From NCBI GenBank assembly GCA_938048165.1, contig CALIBP010000035.1, forward strand, positions 1 through 51,568: 51,568 bases of DNA, read 5' to 3'. Shown here one piece after another: positions 51,103 to 51,568 of this stretch. The notes under the pieces are model-generated. The model was given only the letters and a program-made list of their open reading frames with translations, had not been told where the DNA came from and ran no database searches. The stretch comes from an uncultured Alphaproteobacteria bacterium. Its GTDB lineage: Bacteria > Pseudomonadota > Alphaproteobacteria > MPNO01 > UBA2964. Position 1 is the stretch's first letter; each line of letters begins with the position of its first letter. A program made the position numbers and the translations under genes.

Positions 51103-51568
51103 ATGACCATAACCGAAGGCCTGATCGAGTTAATTCGCGAAAAGCCGGTTTCGGACGCTGATCTGCATCAAACGGCGCTATTCACGCTGGATGCCGTCGC
51201 CAATATGATCGCCGGTCGCAACTCTGAGCCAGGACGCAAACTTCTGGAGTGGGGATTAAGTCGCCGAGGAGACGCTGCACGGCGCGCCCTTGTCATGGGC
51301 GGACTCACCCATATTCTGGAAGTCGATGATATTCACCGGGCATCCGTGGTGCACACGGGCTGTGTGACGGTGCCAGTTGCCTTGTCATTGGCTGCAGATC
51401 AGGAAATCCCCGGCGATAAGTTTCTCAAGAGTGTGCTTTACGGATTTGAAGCGAGTTGCCGGGTTGGTATGGCTGTCGGCCCCGCGCATTACAAGATATG
51501 GCACAATACTGCGACTTGCGGTCCCTATGGCAGTGCGATGACCGCGGCGACGATCTTCGATTTAACCC
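51103..51568 (+). CDS. MmgE/PrpD family protein (3' end outside window)
   Basis: The first 155 codons of a protein whose visible part fits the MmgE/PrpD family (2-methylcitrate dehydratase and relatives, which dehydrate hydroxylated tricarboxylic or similar acids). Recognisable parts are ALFTLDAVANMIAGR, a DDIHR site (LTHILEVDDIHRASVVHTG), VPVALSLA, LYGFEASCRVGMAVG and the WHNTATCGPYGSAMTAA stretch. The frame is open to the window end. It is 12 bases after the second amidohydrolase, hinting at one operon. Confidence 0.88.
   Translation, partial: MTITEGLIELIREKPVSDADLHQTALFTLDAVANMIAGRNSEPGRKLLEWGLSRRGDAARRALVMGGLTHILEVDDIHRASVVHTGCVTVPVALSLAADQEIPGDKFLKSVLYGFEASCRVGMAVGPAHYKIWHNTATCGPYGSAMTAATIFDLT

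Overview
The window is a dense (about 51.6 kb) stretch of catabolic and accessory genes from what is most likely an alphaproteobacterium, perhaps Rhodospirillales-like. That guess rests on mid-range GC, compact same-strand runs with ATGA-type overlaps, dispersed palindromes of the type [GTCAT-CCGGG-CTTGA-CCCGG-ATCCAG], and gene families (nitrile hydratase with a His-rich tail, UbiD-like decarboxylases, TauD/TfdA dioxygenases) common in such genomes. There is no rRNA or tRNA marker, so the placement is weak. No tRNA, CRISPR array, insertion sequence or phage gene was seen.

Layout. 1-1.8 kb: two TauD/TfdA-type Fe(II)/2-oxoglutarate dioxygenases (the first cut by the window edge), followed by palindromic repeats. 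2.0-5.5 kb: a cobalt-type nitrile hydratase operon (alpha, beta, accessory protein), then a RutE-like nitroreductase and a RutA-like flavin monooxygenase. 5.5-10.4 kb, minus strand: a tight dioxygenase - methyltransferase - trifunctional Aas operon. 10.6-20.9 kb: two dioxygenases, glyoxalase I, two UbiD-like decarboxylases, three SDRs (with a minus-strand dioxygenase between the second and third) and a third UbiD-like enzyme. 21-24.1 kb: a DUF547 protein, a cytochrome c remnant, a DUF3047 protein, a ferritin-like diiron protein and a small membrane protein. 24.1-28.9 kb, minus strand: two ornithine-cyclodeaminase-family paralogues with a GIY-YIG nuclease/palindrome array between them, and a ThDP enzyme. 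29.3-40.9 kb, plus strand: five more ThDP-dependent enzymes interleaved with an FMN alpha-hydroxyacid oxidase, a YCII protein and a DUF3891 protein, ending in a terminator. 41-46.5 kb: a lone CoxL-type molybdenum hydroxylase subunit, an alpha/beta hydrolase and two more alpha-hydroxyacid oxidases on the minus strand. 46.6-51.6 kb: a divergent dioxygenase, then amidohydrolase - Rieske protein - small unknown protein - amidohydrolase - MmgE/PrpD (cut by the window end).

How it may work together (inference). The enzymes suit stepwise breakdown of diverse small organic acids and aromatics. Dioxygenases would start attack on C-H, C-O or C-S bonds. SDRs and FMN oxidases would convert alcohols or 2-hydroxyacids to carbonyls or 2-oxoacids. 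ThDP and UbiD enzymes would remove CO2. Nitrile hydratase and the Rut-like pair would handle nitrogen compounds. Adjacent paralogue pairs are the rule in the window, which suggests repeated tandem duplication and specialisation. No dedicated transporter or transcription regulator is encoded here.

The most unusual structural feature is at 25.2-25.85 kb. There a palindrome pair plus a small GIY-YIG nuclease gene forms a unit present twice in tandem. The second copy is cut after 14 codons, at the start of an ornithine-cyclodeaminase-family gene.
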